From the NCBI GenBank assembly GCA_032622095.1, contig CP136061.1:255635582-255699581 (forward strand): a stretch of DNA of 64,000 bases, written 5' to 3'. Below are positions 24,855-37,689 of the stretch, in pieces. How positions within the stretch are numbered: position 1 is the stretch's first letter; every line of letters begins with the position of its first letter. The notes under the pieces were generated by a model, which saw nothing but the letters and a program-made list of their open reading frames with translations, searched no databases and had not been told where the DNA came from. Both the position numbers and the translations under genes were made by a program. This stretch comes from Siphonodentalium dalli. Its lineage: Eukaryota > Mollusca > Scaphopoda > Gadilida > Siphonodentaliidae.

Positions 24855-25401
24855 CAGTCTCTTTGAAAAGCTGATGATAATCCTAACAGATGTATGTCTC
24901 TAGATTTGTCCATTTTATTTCATTTCTAGAATGATGCAGCATTCCCAATATGACGTAATAAACAATTTCCAAATATGGAGTGCATTCCTGGCGTAGTATA
25001 TGTTTGTGAGAATTGTAGTATTTAGAAATAGTTATAAATACAATAAGATTCAAAAGAATAATAAGTCACAAATATCATTGACTGATAAAAACTCAAAGAT
25101 GACATCTCCTATATTCGATGAGTAAAATGAGTTATGGTTATATCGCCTGTATTCAGTTTTCCAACAATAGTTGAGTTTGAAAATGCGTGGGAAACTTGTC
25201 ATCAGGTCATTGACCTCTGATCTGTGAAGTGATCTGTTATGCCATAAATCAATGAAATCACGCGGTCCTTCGCCACTCTCCAATGAAATGGACGGATTCC
25301 CATCAATACAGTAACGATTATGAACGATTATGAACGATTATGAACGAGATATCCAGAGAAGTAAATATTGCAAAATTTACGTCGGCTTTTTAAAGAGACT
25401 G
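24855..25401. mobile_element. second Mutator-like copy, 547 bp
   Basis: It has the same termini as 8621-9918. The flanks TCAGCTGGG (24846-24854) and TCAGTTGGG (25402-25410) are a 9-bp duplication with one mismatch. A minimal 80-bp foldback of the same ends is at 41253-41333. Confidence 0.72.
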
Positions 25402-25410
25402 TCAGTTGGG

Positions 25411-26640
25411 GTGTTCAGTAGCGATCAGAGCTGTTAAGTAGGGTTGCCACGACAATGAGTTATCATAATCGACCATTATAATCGATGGTTAGTCGATTAA
25501 TCGTTCATATATACGGCCTATATTACACCCAGGTAAACAAGTGATAAATGCGAAATTACAATGACTACTTTACATCCAGTTCTAAACTGTCAGTCAGCAG
25601 GCTTGTCATTCTGAGGCCCTGGCCGTTCATCGGCCACCTAAACTTAAATTTGCGCAGCCGGTAAATGCCCTCCCCATCGTTATTCCTAATATCTGTACAT
25701 TCAATCAATGTTCCACGTGAACATGCGTCGCGGTGCTAATTGAAAGCATGTGGAATTGTCGGATACTTATTGAAAACAGACTATAGAATCCCATAGTGTA
25801 TCTATTCATTATTACGTCACCTAACATATATAGAGCACTTTTATTTCGCGGGCTTCGGTGTGTGCGCGCGCTGCTTGTTAATTACAAATTAATAGTTTAT
25901 ATAGGTTACCACGTTGGAGAATATAATGTATGTAGTACTAATAAGTGATGACACAAACTTGTTACTGATTAACTGCCTAGTAACTTTGAACATTCCATGT
26001 CCTGCGAACTTTGTGAATAATGGTGACCATTTTACAGTATGAAATTTGAAAAATGAACATAGATGCAATGCAGTCCGATGCACTTCGTCCGTCGTCCATT
26101 TTGGCTATAATGATTGCTAATTACCGATCCATAGAAACATAAATTCACAGTTGAACATAATTTATAAACAATGATAATGCCGTAACACGACATCAAAGGA
26201 AGCCGCTGGTCCACCCCTTGGGCGATTAGTCGACGAAAGTAAATAACCGTCGACTACCGTACCTGTCGAAGGTTAGTCGATTAATCAAATAATTGTGGTA
26301 AGCCTAATGTTAAGTCTCACGGATTGTCCGTGAGACTCCCGTCTCATGGATTGTCCGTGAGACTCCCGGATAGCCACGGCAATTCCGCAAATATGGATAA
26401 CCTCCAATTTCTCCCAGATCCAACAAAACCCAGCATTCAAAATTCAAAAAAATTCTGTTATTTTATTTTTCAAATATTTGTACTTTTTCGGGGATTTCCC
26501 CACGACAGGAATTTCCTTATATCTGGTACCGTACTTTTCGAACTCGTTTGAGATATTGTGCCAAGAAAGTCATGTACCAAAATTTTTTAATCAAATTGGA
26601 GGACGTTTGTTGAAGTTATCGCGCTAACGAGCTAAAAATT
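25411..26640. other. intron e-f, no gene recognised
   Basis: Contains attagtcgattaatcg-type short repeats near 25480 and 26270 facing each other, possible ends of a decayed foldback. Also two tandem ctcatggattgtccgtgaga units (26312-26370). Confidence 0.45.
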
Positions 26641-26649
26641 CACGAAAAA

Positions 26650-27430
26650 TGATTAATTAAGGGCCATAACTCTATCAAATTTTATCGGGCCAGGCTGGTT
26701 TTCGAACTCGTCCTAACGAGCAAAAAATTCATGAAAATTTACTAATTAAGGGCCATAACTCTATCAAATTTTATCGGGCCAGGCTGGTTTTCGAACTCGT
26801 CCGAAATATTCTTGGCAAGTATGTCTATTCCAAATTTTAAACAAATCGGAGGACGTTTGTTGAAGTTATCGTGCTAACGAGCTAAAAATTCACGAAAAAT
26901 GACTAATTAAGGGCCATAACTCTATCAAATTTTATTGGGCCAGGCTGGTTTTCGAACTCGTCCAGGATATTAGTGGAAGACACTTATATACCAAATTTGA
27001 GTTGAATCGGATGACGTTTGTTGAAGTTATCGCGCTAACGAGATCAAAATTCGTACAAAATGACTACTTAAGGACCATAACTCTATCAAATTTTATCGGA
27101 CCGGGCCGGTTTTCTAACTCGTCCGAGGTATTCTTGGGAGACACCTATAATCAAAATTTCAATCAAATAGGATGATGTTTGTTAAATTATCGCGCTAACG
27201 AGCTGAAATTTTTTGAAAAAATGACTAATTAAGGGCCATAACTCTATAAAATTTTATCGGACCTGGCCGGGTTTTCGAACTCGTCCGAGATATTCTTTGG
27301 AGACACCTATATCCCAAATTTCAATCGAATCAGATAACGTTTGTTGAAGTTGATGCGCTAACGAGCCTAAAATAAGTGAAAAATGGCAAAGGGCCATAAC
27401 TCTGTAATAAATGAGCAGCTTACGTGCATG
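26650..27430. repeat. tandem repeat of about 161 bp with gggccataactct
   Basis: Starts near 26660, 26750, 26911, 27071, 27233 and 27400. It carries ggttttcgaactcgtccgag and gacgtttgttgaagttatcg. It ends with a cgcc-type microsatellite (27497-27520) and sits just beyond the e-array. Confidence 0.8.
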
Positions 27431-27565
27431 GATATGTACTCACACACCAAATTGTTTTTTAATCCGTCAATAAACGGTTGAGTTATAAGCAAAACACGCC
27501 GCCCGCCCGCCCGCCCACGGTCCCTCATCAAACTATAAGTCGAGTTTTGGAAAAAAACTCGACTA

Positions 27566-27825
27566 ATAAACTCACTGAGTGTAAGGTACAGAGTTATATA
27601 TCTGGGGAAATCCCCTCGTTATAAATAAACTTACTGAGTGTAAGGTACAGAGTTATAGATCTGGGGAAATCCCCTCGTTATAAATAAACTTACTGAGTGT
27701 AAGTGAAGTGGACAGAGTTATAGATCTGGGGAAATACCCTCACTATAAATAAACTCACTGAGTGTAAGGTGAAGTTGACAGAGTTATAGATCTGGGGAAA
27801 TCCCCCTAGTTATAAATAAACTCAC
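27566..27825 (-). repeat. e-array: four tandem copies of the exon e 3' end plus donor
   Basis: Donors of successive copies sit at 27757-27758, 27692-27693, 27633-27634 and 27574-27575, next to the real one at 27824-27825 (spacing 67, 65, 59, 59). Each copy repeats the LSTSPYT-coding end of exon e, then GTGAGT or GTAAGT, then a short AT-rich tail. In the copies the exonic TTTTCCCGG has become TTTCCCCAG, creating an acceptor-like AG. The nearest mini-exon (27759-27791) is 33 bp and in phase; the others are 32, 26 and 26 bp. Confidence 0.92.
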
Positions 27826-27935
27826 TGAGTGTAAGGTGAAGTGGACAGAGTTATAGATCCGGGAAAATCAACTGTGAACCAAAGGATGAAGCCATGGATT
27901 TTATTCTGCCCAAAGCACTTGAAATTGAAGCTATT
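27826..27935 (-). CDS. PRMT6: PRMT6-like arginine methyltransferase, exon e
   Basis: 110 bp, phase 0 start, 36 codons plus two bases. It encodes NSFNFKCFGQNKIHGF then ILWFTVDFPG and LSTSPYT. The IHGF..WF..DFPG run and the STSP run match PRMT6 (MHGF..WF..TFPG, then LSTSPF) very closely; this is the strand pair leading into the THW loop. The acceptor is aaatttcag and the donor gtgagt after ACTCA; the split CA|G glutamine codon joins exon f. Downstream, the last quarter of the exon with its donor is repeated four times (27566-27825). With exon f this is the strongest evidence for the identity of the gene. Confidence 0.93.
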
Positions 27936-28920
27936 CTGAAATTTAGAAAATATGAAAAGAAACCATTACTATCAAATTATATCATTCATTCAGGGTGAAT
28001 AAAACATATTAATATATTTTCATAAACTTTTCTTGTCAGTATATAAATTGTATCTTTCTCCCAGAATCCAGAACATGTTCAAATCTCAAGTGGTTTCATG
28101 ATTATTTAATTCTGACAAGAATTATCATCATTTCTGTGACTCATTTTTGAGTTTGAGCCTGCGACTATATATATCTGGATGGATACATTTAACAATAATA
28201 TGATAATATGCGAGGCATATAAAGAACGACCCCAACATAATAGTAAGAAGACGGACAATGCAAAGGATCGTGCAAATAGTCGTGGAACTATTTGCATATA
28301 GGCCTATATATTAGGCCTATACGCATGTCAGCGACGCGAATGCTTGATTGTTAGTGCAGATCGTTTTGGATGCCAGTGGACTTTGATGAGTACATGATGC
28401 CTTAATATAATTGATCCTATCGCGGCCTTTGATAATAAAAGCCTCTATATTGTAATGTATATAGTGAATGCTATAGACTACAATGTACGTCGCTGCGATT
28501 AAGCGAAGACGACACAATGCATCCAGTCATGCCTGGATTCTGGCCCGCAGAGACAAATGACGTTTTAACGTCACGACGCCGTAACTACCTTCATTTAGCT
28601 AACAAATGAAACTGATCTAATATTAACCTTTGCATGACATATTCATAACAACTTACTGTTTATAAATAAATACTTCAGTTGTCCATTGCCACATATCGGA
28701 AGTTGTGAAGTAGTAAATTCGATTCATTGCTGATTCCGCGATTTTGTGAAACCACTGCCGGAAGTCACGTGATTTTTCCACGAAAATGTTGTGTGAATAA
28801 AACTTTCTCCTTCATGGTATACTGTAATCTATGTGTGACGTCACAAGTACGCGCACCCATCTGTTACCTATACACGACCCGAGCTCGGGCGCGCAAGCGC
28901 GCCGAGCGGGGTCATTAATA

Positions 28921-29093
28921 GTTATATTACCTGTATAGTTTGCACATCATTTGAGGGTGTGACTGCATACAATTTGGAGGGATATATTTAACTTTTATTG
29001 TTATTGTACCTGTACAGATTGCAGATCACATGCATATAGTTTGAACATGTGATTGTATGCAATCTGGAGGGATATATTTAAGTGTTATATTAC
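28921..29093 (-). repeat. d-array: two tandem copies of the exon d 3' end plus donor
   Basis: Donors at 29008-29009 and 28929-28930 follow the real exon d donor (29092-29093) at 84 and 79 bp. Each unit starts at the exonic ccctccag, runs through the exon end TACAG, the donor (gtacaa or gtaata) and about 25 bp of intron. The first copy's mini-exon is 54 bp, open and a multiple of three. The copies lack part of the middle of the exon. Confidence 0.85.
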
Positions 29094-29203
29094 CTGTATA
29101 GTTTGCACATCAGATGCTTTGATCGTCTTCAGACATAGTTTGCATATAGTTTGAGCATGTGACTGTATACAATCTGGAGGGATACATTTTACTTGGACGT
29201 ATC
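29094..29203 (-). CDS. PRMT6: PRMT6-like arginine methyltransferase, exon d
   Basis: 110 bp: two bases complete an arginine codon shared with exon c, then 36 codons including QTICKLCLKTIKASDV, ending in phase 0. The acceptor is atctactacag and the donor gtaata after ACAG. The segment corresponds to the family's conserved leucine-aspartate-leucine strand; here the usual acidic residue is a cysteine (KLCL). That is a substitution worth noting, but the part is not catalytic. The second half of the exon plus the donor and the start of the intron is repeated twice just downstream (28921-29093). An internal ccctccag inside the exon becomes the acceptor-like AG of those copies. Confidence 0.85.
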
Positions 29204-30215
29204 CTGTAGTAGATAAAATACATGAATATTATAGCAATAATTTCAATTAAATTGTAGAATGTACATAATTTATGTATCTGAGTTGCAAACTAATTTCCAC
29301 ATAATCTATTTTGCTTTACATCTAGAATCTACAGTATAAAATATTATGCTTAAGTCACGAAGGGTTACCTGAAATAGACTATCGTGTTCGATATAGAAAT
29401 CAAATAGACTATCCTGTTCAGATATGTTAAGTTTTGAAAATGGCAATCTGGGAGATTTTTTGCAGGAGGGACCAGCGCCAGTTTGTGACCAAATTTCCTG
29501 TTCACCGACTGGTTTATTCTATATATCACCTGCAATGGGCAATCACCTGATAAACTCGACCGCCTAATTTTCAGTTCAAAACGATAATTCCACCTGTGTT
29601 GATCGAGAGACCACCACCATTTATTAAAGAGAAAGAAGCAGACACTTTGTTTAAACTAAGTAAAAATACTCAGAATTCCACCGGATACAGCTGGATATGT
29701 GCGAAACTGAAAGTACAAAATCGGAATAAACTACAAAATGGACTCATCTTACGGTTTAACCCCCAAAAGAATTGGACACATTCCACCATTTATTAACAAA
29801 TTTTAAGAAGCAGAAACTTTGTATAAAATAAGTAAAAACAAACCCGATTTACACAGGTTACTACCCCCTGACATGTGTGCAATCCATTCAGTAAAGAAAG
29901 TGTTAAAACGGACATGGCACATAATTTGGTATGAGGTATCCCAGAACATACCTATGTGAATTATTTTAAACAAATTTGTCAATATAGCCTTGAAAATATG
30001 TGTTTTGTTTCTTATTTTTATCAATAAATTTTAGATCGTTTCGTTTGTGCCAGTTCAATTGTTTAGTCAGTGGTCACATAAAAATTGCAACCGTTGACCA
30101 TGCGAAGAAAATCCAAAGCTGTCATCACTCTGAAACGTTTATGGTACTAAATAAATTTGATGATTAAAATGAAGAGAAAGCAGCAGATATGTGAAGCTTT
30201 GTTAATAGTTTCATG
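29204..30215. other. intron c-d, no gene recognised
   Basis: AT-rich, with ccaccatttattaa repeated at 29612 and 29782. Nothing coding. Confidence 0.5.
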
Positions 30216-30219
30216 TTAA

Positions 30220-30610
30220 CCCTTTACCCAACAGAACGGCCCTGTGCCAATGCATTCTCTTATATATGCGAGTCGACCATAGGTCGCCTCGCATATATAA
30301 GAGAATGCATTGGCTTAACACATTAAAAATTATAAAATTGTTAAAGAATGTAAGAAAAAATGGTAAAAAGTGTTTTTTTTTTTTTTTTTTAGGCCAATGC
30401 ATTCTCTTATATATGCGAGGCGACCTATGGTCGACTCGCATATATAAGAGAATGCATTGGCACAGGGCATAACTGTAAGCATCACAATGTGGTCAATGAG
30501 CCGGTTCCAATGATATCCATATTTGTATGGTTTTATTGAGACAGACCCAAGATAATTTAGGCTGTTGCAGCTTTATTTGGCCGTTTTTGGCCGGTTTGTT
30601 GGGTAAAGGG
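30220..30610. mobile_element. P1 MITE, copy 4
   Basis: TTAA at 30216-30219 and 30611-30614. The central spacer has an 18-T run replacing part of the AT-rich region. It lies in the intron between exons c and d. Confidence 0.87.
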
Positions 30611-31068
30611 TTAAGATAACACAATATACCTTTTCCAGACATTCCATTTCCGATTCCAGAATTCTAATGAATACAAATGGCACTGTGTTTGTATTTTGTG
30701 TTCGAAGTTGTATTTTTTATGACTTCAATGCATCTTTTCTTGGACATATAATGCTCGTAGAAAGGTAGTTAAGATATTTATCAACCTATTTTGATACCAG
30801 GGAAAATTCTAAAAAGCGAAATATTATCAGGTGTATTTTGGAGGGCAAACTATTGAGTTGTGTTTAAATATTTGATCGACATATCCAATTTGAACATGAC
30901 AATTTTGATTAGAAATTATCATTTGTTCATGGACAACTTATACCAACTGTCTCTTACACATTCAAATATATTTTATTATCCATCAAAATCTACTCGAACA
31001 TTTTGCATTCTAACACAGCCAGTAGTGAGTGTAGACCGTAAGAATTTTTATGAAATTCCAGCAATTAA

Positions 31069-31524
31069 CCCTTTACCCAACAAAGCGGCCAAAAACGCCC
31101 AAATAAAGCTTCAACAGCCTAAAATATCTTCGGTCTGTCTCAATAACACCATACAAATATGGATATCATTGGAACCGGTTCATTGACCACATTGTGATGG
31201 TTACAGTTAAGCCCTGTGCCAATGCATTCTCTTACATATGCGAGTCGACCATAGGTCGCCTCGCATATATAAGAGAATGCATTGGCCTAAAATAATTCTT
31301 TTTTAACACTTTTTACCATTTTTTCTTACATTCTTTAACAATTTTATAATTTTTTCTTACATTTTTTAACATTTTTTATAATATTTTTCTACATTCTTTG
31401 ACAATTTTATCAGTTTTAATATGTGTTAAGCCAATGCATTCTCTTATATATGCGAGGCGACCTATGGTCGACTCGCATATATAAGAGAATGCATTGGCAC
31501 AGGGCCCTTCTGTTGGGTAAAGGG
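31069..31524. mobile_element. P1 MITE, copy 5
   Basis: TTAA at 31065-31068 and 31525-31528. The spacer between the palindromes is expanded by local duplication of an aacaattttataa stretch. Confidence 0.87.
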
Positions 31525-31554
31525 TTAAGATAACGTAAAAATCAAAGAAATTGC

Positions 31555-32660
31555 ATATGTTCCAGAATTTGATGGCTCCCATCTAATAGTAGAGGCTCTT
31601 ATGTACTCCCGTGTGCACTTTGTGAAGAAATATAGCGACTATACCAATGACGTTGCTTGATATCTCAGGCACCAGAAAACAAATGTTAGACACCTTGGGG
31701 TCGCGACTGGGTGGATTTATGATGTCATCAAGATGGCCGCCATACACAATTTCACAGTATGCACTGAGTCAGTTTGATTAATATCTACTTGTGAATTTAA
31801 TATAGAAATTTGATTATCTCACCACTGACGTGAAACTAATACACCATACTTCCATTTGACAGAAAAAGTGGCCACCATAAACCAAGATGGCCGCCAAAAT
31901 GGCGACCGAAATTCGGAAAATTTATGATTTTTCACACTTTCCTCTTGAATCATTAACCGATGTTTGAAATTTGTAACGAATAAAGACATAAATTTGAATA
32001 AATTCTAGTATGCAACCATTTCTACAACATAATATGTCATATTTCGGATCTCATTCCTGTCAGCTATCTTTAAAATGTGAATTAAAAAACGTGCTATGAA
32101 AGTCAACCAAAATTCAATTATGTGATTCTAGCCAAGAGTTGAACAGAAAATAACTGAATTTGATGAAGATAATGCAAAAATGTTTTAAATATGTAAATTG
32201 CCATATAGTTACACCGAAAAGAGTGCATTTTCGTTTAAGATGGCGGCCAAGATGGCTGCCAAAATGGAGAAATCACCAAAATCTGTCCAATTTTTATTGA
32301 TATCACTCATGTGTTGGGGAAAAGTAAATAGATGTGAATATGTGCTACTTTTTCGCGGAAATCGATGGACTTATGGAATAATTTGTAAATTTGGTTAACC
32401 ATATAGCTGCTTATACCCGAGAATTCAACAGAATTATACCACGAAAATTAAGTCAAATCATCTTCATGGCAGCCACACAAAATTTCAGAATGGGCACTAA
32501 GCGAGGAAGAAAATTTAATACACAAAATGAAAAATATTTCTACGGCAATGATAAAATTGCGCCAAGCTTCCTTTTGAAAGAACAAGATTGATAAAAAACC
32601 AAGATGGCTGTCAAAATGGCGACCGAAATAAATATAGAAATGTGTTGAATTGTTACACAT
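31555..32660. repeat. dispersed repeat with aagatggccgcc units
   Basis: Units of about 340 bp with aaaatggcgaccgaaat. The inverse relative covers 46740-49630 and is split by the P3 element. Confidence 0.7.
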
Positions 32661-32863
32661 GCCCCTTACATAATTTTCGGTTATTTGTAAACTGTGGCGA
32701 GTAGGACTTGTCTTTGTTTTTATCTGTTATGACACCAAGTACTTTGGAAAACACATTATGCTGTAATTTGTGTCTAATTGTGGTCCATAATGTTTATATT
32801 CTCAAACGGCATTTAGCAAAGGAGGTGGATATATTCGCCCAGTCCAAATTAGATACTATCATG

Positions 32864-32881
32864 TTAACCCTTTACCCAACA
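32864..32881 (+). mobile_element. solo end of a P1 MITE
   Basis: TTAA followed by CCCTTTACCCAACA, then unrelated sequence; no second end is seen. Confidence 0.5.
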
Positions 32882-33399
32882 GTAATATGTCTAACGTCAT
32901 TACCCACACCAACACTGATAGGAGAGAACGTCGTCACCCCAGCCAACATAACTTTCTGGTAACGTCAAAGTTATAGGAAAAAATGTATTATTAAATCTTA
33001 TGGTGGCTCTTGTTTATCTGCAAGGATGGTTTTTTTTATTTTAATTAATTGGTAACAATTGATTTTAATATTTATGAAAGTCAAGTCTCCCCCCATTGGC
33101 AATGTGCAATTTTTTGTTATTTAATTCATACTACATCCTTAGTATGGGAAGAGCAGGTAAGATGGCTTGTTTGATCATATATTCCATCTGGAGATGGAGA
33201 ACAAGGAGACACTATGGAGTTGGTAAGTATCTTTCCGGATTTTTCTTGACCCTGATTCGTTGCATAGAATTAAAATCAATTTCACATTGAAATGTATCAG
33301 ATTCTGAATTTTATTGCTGTCATTTCAGCTGGTAATTTCCGAAAATTTATCGTATTATTGTGTTCAATTTATCAACAGAAATATTGCAAAACAAAAAAC

Positions 33400-33890
33400 G
33401 CCCGAGATCTGGTTGTGTACGGTACTGCGTGAGACAACACAGTCGCCATAATTTCTTTACTGTTAGCAATCACTTTCAAATAAAAAAAATGAGATCGTTT
33501 TGCAGTGCATTCCTTTAAATTTTCACATCTACATGTGCACCAATCACTCTAGTTCATGTCCACATGAATGCGTACCATAATTTGACATCGTTAAACAAAA
33601 TTATTCCCCATTATATATTGCATATATAAACATATAAATTTGCAAAACAGAAAACGTCGTCGATTGAGTTGTGTATTACGTAAGACGATAAGGCAACACA
33701 GTTGCCGTACTTTCTTTACTGTTAGCAATCACTTTCTAATAAAATAATGAGATCGTTTTACGCGTGCATTCCTTTAAATTTTCACATCTACATGTGCACC
33801 AATCTCTCTAGTTCATGTCCATATGAATGCGTACCATACTTTGACATCGTTAAATATAATTATCCCCAATATTTTATCAACAAAAACACC
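33400..33890. repeat. tandem duplication of about 250 bp
   Basis: ttctttactgttagcaatca and catctacatgtgcaccaatc occur twice, about 250 bp apart. Confidence 0.75.
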
Positions 33891-34829
33891 GCGAAGATTT
33901 TGTATGAAGTTTGACGTTGTAACCTCGATTTCCCGAATTACCTTCACTTTTCCACAATCACTAGCAAAGTGTTAACCAACTTCTATTTATTTGCATTTAA
34001 TAATGTACCAACGAAGTTCAATAAAATGTGGAAATGCATTGTGAAATCGATTCCAGTATTGTAAAAATCTGATTAACTGTTGTTGACACGTGATCTTAAA
34101 TAGTAACCAATGTAAACAAAACACAAGCCATGATCGTGAGGATACCGTAATAAGATGAGCAGCGTCGACGTAAATACTTCGACAATTACTCCGTGTGTCA
34201 TGTATAAAAAAAGACATAAAAACAGCATTAATAGACTAAAATTTCAATTTTTTAAATCATAGGTTAGAAGTTGAAATGCTATTCAGTAACAATATAATGT
34301 TTAATATGTCGGAATAGAAACATTTTTTTCCATACAAGCAGCTAATTTTGGGCACGAGAAGTTTCTCGGATTGCGCCAAAACCGCACGAAACGCCTTTGT
34401 GAAAACCAGATATATTTTGGTTTGATTGGGCTGATTTACGCGAAAGCAATTATATCGTCGCTTTGTTTACGTCGCAGGTGCCCGCTTAGGATTATAATGG
34501 AATTTAATAGAATTTAATTGTTTCGAATGTGCGTTTCTTTCAACTTCCATTCGCCAGATGCGTTCGAAAACATAATCAAGATACACTTCATATCAGACAC
34601 TTGGTTAATTAAATCCGCATAAGACTTAATTATTTTTATAATTTTTATGACTTTTCTCGAGGCCACAAGCGGCCGAAAATGAAAACTTTGCCCCACATGT
34701 TATTTTTATGGAACGACGTATTTTGTTTGTACCTTTCTTGTCGATGTGTTTTCAATGCCATGGTGGCCGGATACAAATATTTCCAAAGGAGATTTAGACT
34801 GAATTGGACGACTAGTGCAAATTTGGAGT

Positions 34830-35480
34830 CATTCAGTGACAATGACAATGTGGCGAAGCAGCACTGCATCGAAAATGTGACCCGGCACTTATATACGTCT
34901 GAAAGGATACTGTGCCGTACAAGATTCAGATTCAGAATGTCCACGTTAATGGTTCGAAGATTGTTTGTTGCTCGCCAGACCATATCATATGGGAAGAGAA
35001 TCCAGAAATTGCTGCACCTGCTCGCACACCAAGTATAAAAATGATCTGTATATCTTGTAACAGAGCAAGAGGACTCGTGAATTTTTTGTGCACAGTGCAT
35101 GATCCAGCAGTACATAAATGATCACGATGTGAATAGCACACATACAAATTTTGTGGACCGATGCACATTTTGAGTGATTCAGAGTTACTCGGTGATTCAT
35201 AGTGACTCAGTGATTCACAGTGACAATGGGGTGATTCAGTGCATCTAAGCAGTGGCGAAGTGATAATGCGGCGATTCGCCGGCGAAGCATTGCATCGAAA
35301 ATGTCCACATTTATGGAAAATTGTTTGTTGCTCGCCAGACCAGATAGGGAAGAGAATTCTGAAATGGCTGCACCTGCTCGCCCATCAAGTAAAAATATAT
35401 CTTGCAACAGAGAGCTAGAGGACTAGTGAAATTGTTCCACACAGCGCACGATCGGGCAGAACATAAATTATCACAATGTG
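34830..35480. repeat. diverged tandem duplication of about 300 bp
   Basis: gattgtttgttgctcgccag, ctgcacctgctcgc and cttgtaacagagcaagagga recur around 35310-35420. The open frames on both strands here (34645-35168) are not recognised as any protein family. Confidence 0.7.
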
Positions 35481-35689
35481 AAGCACACATAGTGATGTCA
35501 GATACAAAATTTGTGGAAATTGGCTACCAGTTAAGCTACATGTAAGTGTGCTCCCAGTGACAGTGCAATCAGATACATGTACAAATTTATCTAGTACATG
35601 TACGAATTTATCTAGTAAATAAAGATCGGTACGAATGAGCGGTTGTATTGCAAATACCCTTTTTATACCACAATGATGGACCTCATCGG

Positions 35690-36050
35690 TATGGGAAGCC
35701 AAATTGACATTTAATAAATAATTGAGCTTAAGCGCAATAAGGAATCCCTTATTGCGCTTAAGCGTAATAAGGGAATATCTAATTGCACTTAACCACAGCA
35801 GAATTATGGGTAACTTTTAAGGATTTAGTCGGAAATATGGCTTGTTGCCATTCATCGGAAAGCTCTCCCCCTAAGCGCAATAAGGAAATTTCTTCTTAAG
35901 GAATATTCTTATTGCGCTTAAGCGCAATTAGATCTTCCCTTATTGCTTAAGCGCAATAAGAGATTCCTTATTGCGCTTGCGCAAGCGCAATAAGGGATTC
36001 CTTATTGCGCTTAAGCTCAATTATTTATTAAATGTCAATTTGGCTTCCCA
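35690..36050. repeat. complex palindrome cluster with gcgcaataagg motifs
   Basis: Outer arms (gggaagccaaattgacattt and inverse) enclose several smaller hairpins of ttattgcgcttaagcg. It also contains one inserted copy of the 11725-11905 core. Confidence 0.85.
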
Positions 36051-37222
36051 TACATCGGAAGCACCATCTTCTCCATGCTCCATTCACATTATCTTGACGA
36101 ACCGCACTAATAATCAGCTGGCCTTTTAATAATTTAGAGAGTTTTGAAATATTATACAATATAGCAATTACCTCAATTAGCCATATGATGGAAATGGCCA
36201 CACAATTGCCAAAAATTCCCAGCAGCATGGACCCTGGATCACATGATTTGGGCAACTTTTATTAGCCAATATCACGATAAACATGAATATAGTTCCTTGG
36301 AGAAAATTGTATGATATAAGTATGCAAGGGGAAATCGGCTCACAACAGTCGCCAAATCATGTAATCTAGGGTTCTTAACACTTACGCCTATTTGCTGACG
36401 GACACCCAGTGACGTGGCTCTGCTACTCCTCAATGATGTGATTTGATGTGTTTATTTTTCACAATTGTGTGTGTGTGTAAACTTGTGAATCGTTGCTGTC
36501 GTCAAAATACGAAATTATGAAAATAAACAATTCTCAAAATTAAGCTGTTGTTGATAAATCATTACCAAAACCCTCCCAGCATGTTCTTCAATCCATATTC
36601 CCCTCTAATAATTCCTCTTTTTTTTATCGTATTGCTATTGATATGTATGTATTTGGTTGATTGGAAATATAAAAAAGGATGATGTTCAGTAAAACACGAG
36701 CGAAAATATTAAATTGATTAAATTCTAAGATTTAATTCGGCGTTGCGGCTATTGATTGGGATTTGTGAATTGTGTTTACTACTCACAATTCTATTCACTC
36801 GCGAAAATGTGACGAAATTGACACGTATATATATTGTAGCCATGCAACGATGCAATCTCTTATTCTTTTCAAAAGCAGTGCGACGGCCTTCGTGTACATG
36901 TATATGAATAGAATCCCATTGTTGAAGATTGTTGATAAAATCATAAAAAGACAGGTTTCCTGCAAAAATATTTTATTTTTAATTAAATTAAATAGTATAT
37001 ACAGTCAGAGTTATATTTAACAGAGACATATATTTTATATAAGCCAAAAAATATAGCGAAAGGCCTCATCTAACCTCCAGCAGGGATTAGGCTATGGATT
37101 TTGTACCATGAATACATGTTGGTGAGGATATTCAAAATAACATTCTCATGTTACATTAAAAAGCTACATGTATGTATTAATTTTAATCACTAACTGGAAG
37201 TTGTCGATTCAGAATAATCATG
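36051..37222. other. intron c-d, no gene recognised
   Basis: No repeats or splice-bounded exons that I can support. Confidence 0.45.
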
Positions 37223-37226
37223 TTAA

Positions 37227-37620
37227 AGGTACTCAATCCAATTCGATGGTCCCCATATAATCAGATTCCGACAACAACATTTTTAGAAATCAGTTATCAG
37301 AATCAATTAATTGCCCAAAAATAATGCTATTAACCACAGTCAATTAACTAAATTATAAAATTGCCCAAAACATTTTATCATCATGTTGTTATCCATCTTC
37401 ATCTGCAATTTGGTCCGAGCTAATCAACTCTTTACTGGGCCACTAATAAGTCTCGATGGTGACAAATTTATAGATTTCAAAAATTGATATCTGATAACTT
37501 TGAGCTTGTAGGTGGGTTCCTCGACTCATGAAATTTATTTACCCCCCCCCCCCCCCCCCCCCCGAATCCAAATAAATATTAAATTAAATTAGGGCGCTTA
37601 ATCGGATTACGCATATTTAA
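37227..37620. mobile_element. P4 MITE, copy 4, decayed right end
   Basis: TTAA (37223-37226) and AGGTACTCAATCCAATT on the left. The right end is degenerate. It contains a 22-C run (37542-37563). Confidence 0.7.
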
Positions 37621-37689
37621 ATACCGTATAGTATACAAATATGCATAATGTCATAAGACATACATAACACTAACCAATACAACCATCAT

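Noticed and set aside
33120-33225. Exon-like stretch on plus (ATGGGAAGAGCAG...GGAGTTG followed by gtaagt)
   Set aside because: Good donor but weak acceptor, no matching neighbour exon and no family.
34645-35168. Overlapping open frames on both strands
   Set aside because: They lie in a diverged tandem duplication; neither strand shows a recognised domain.
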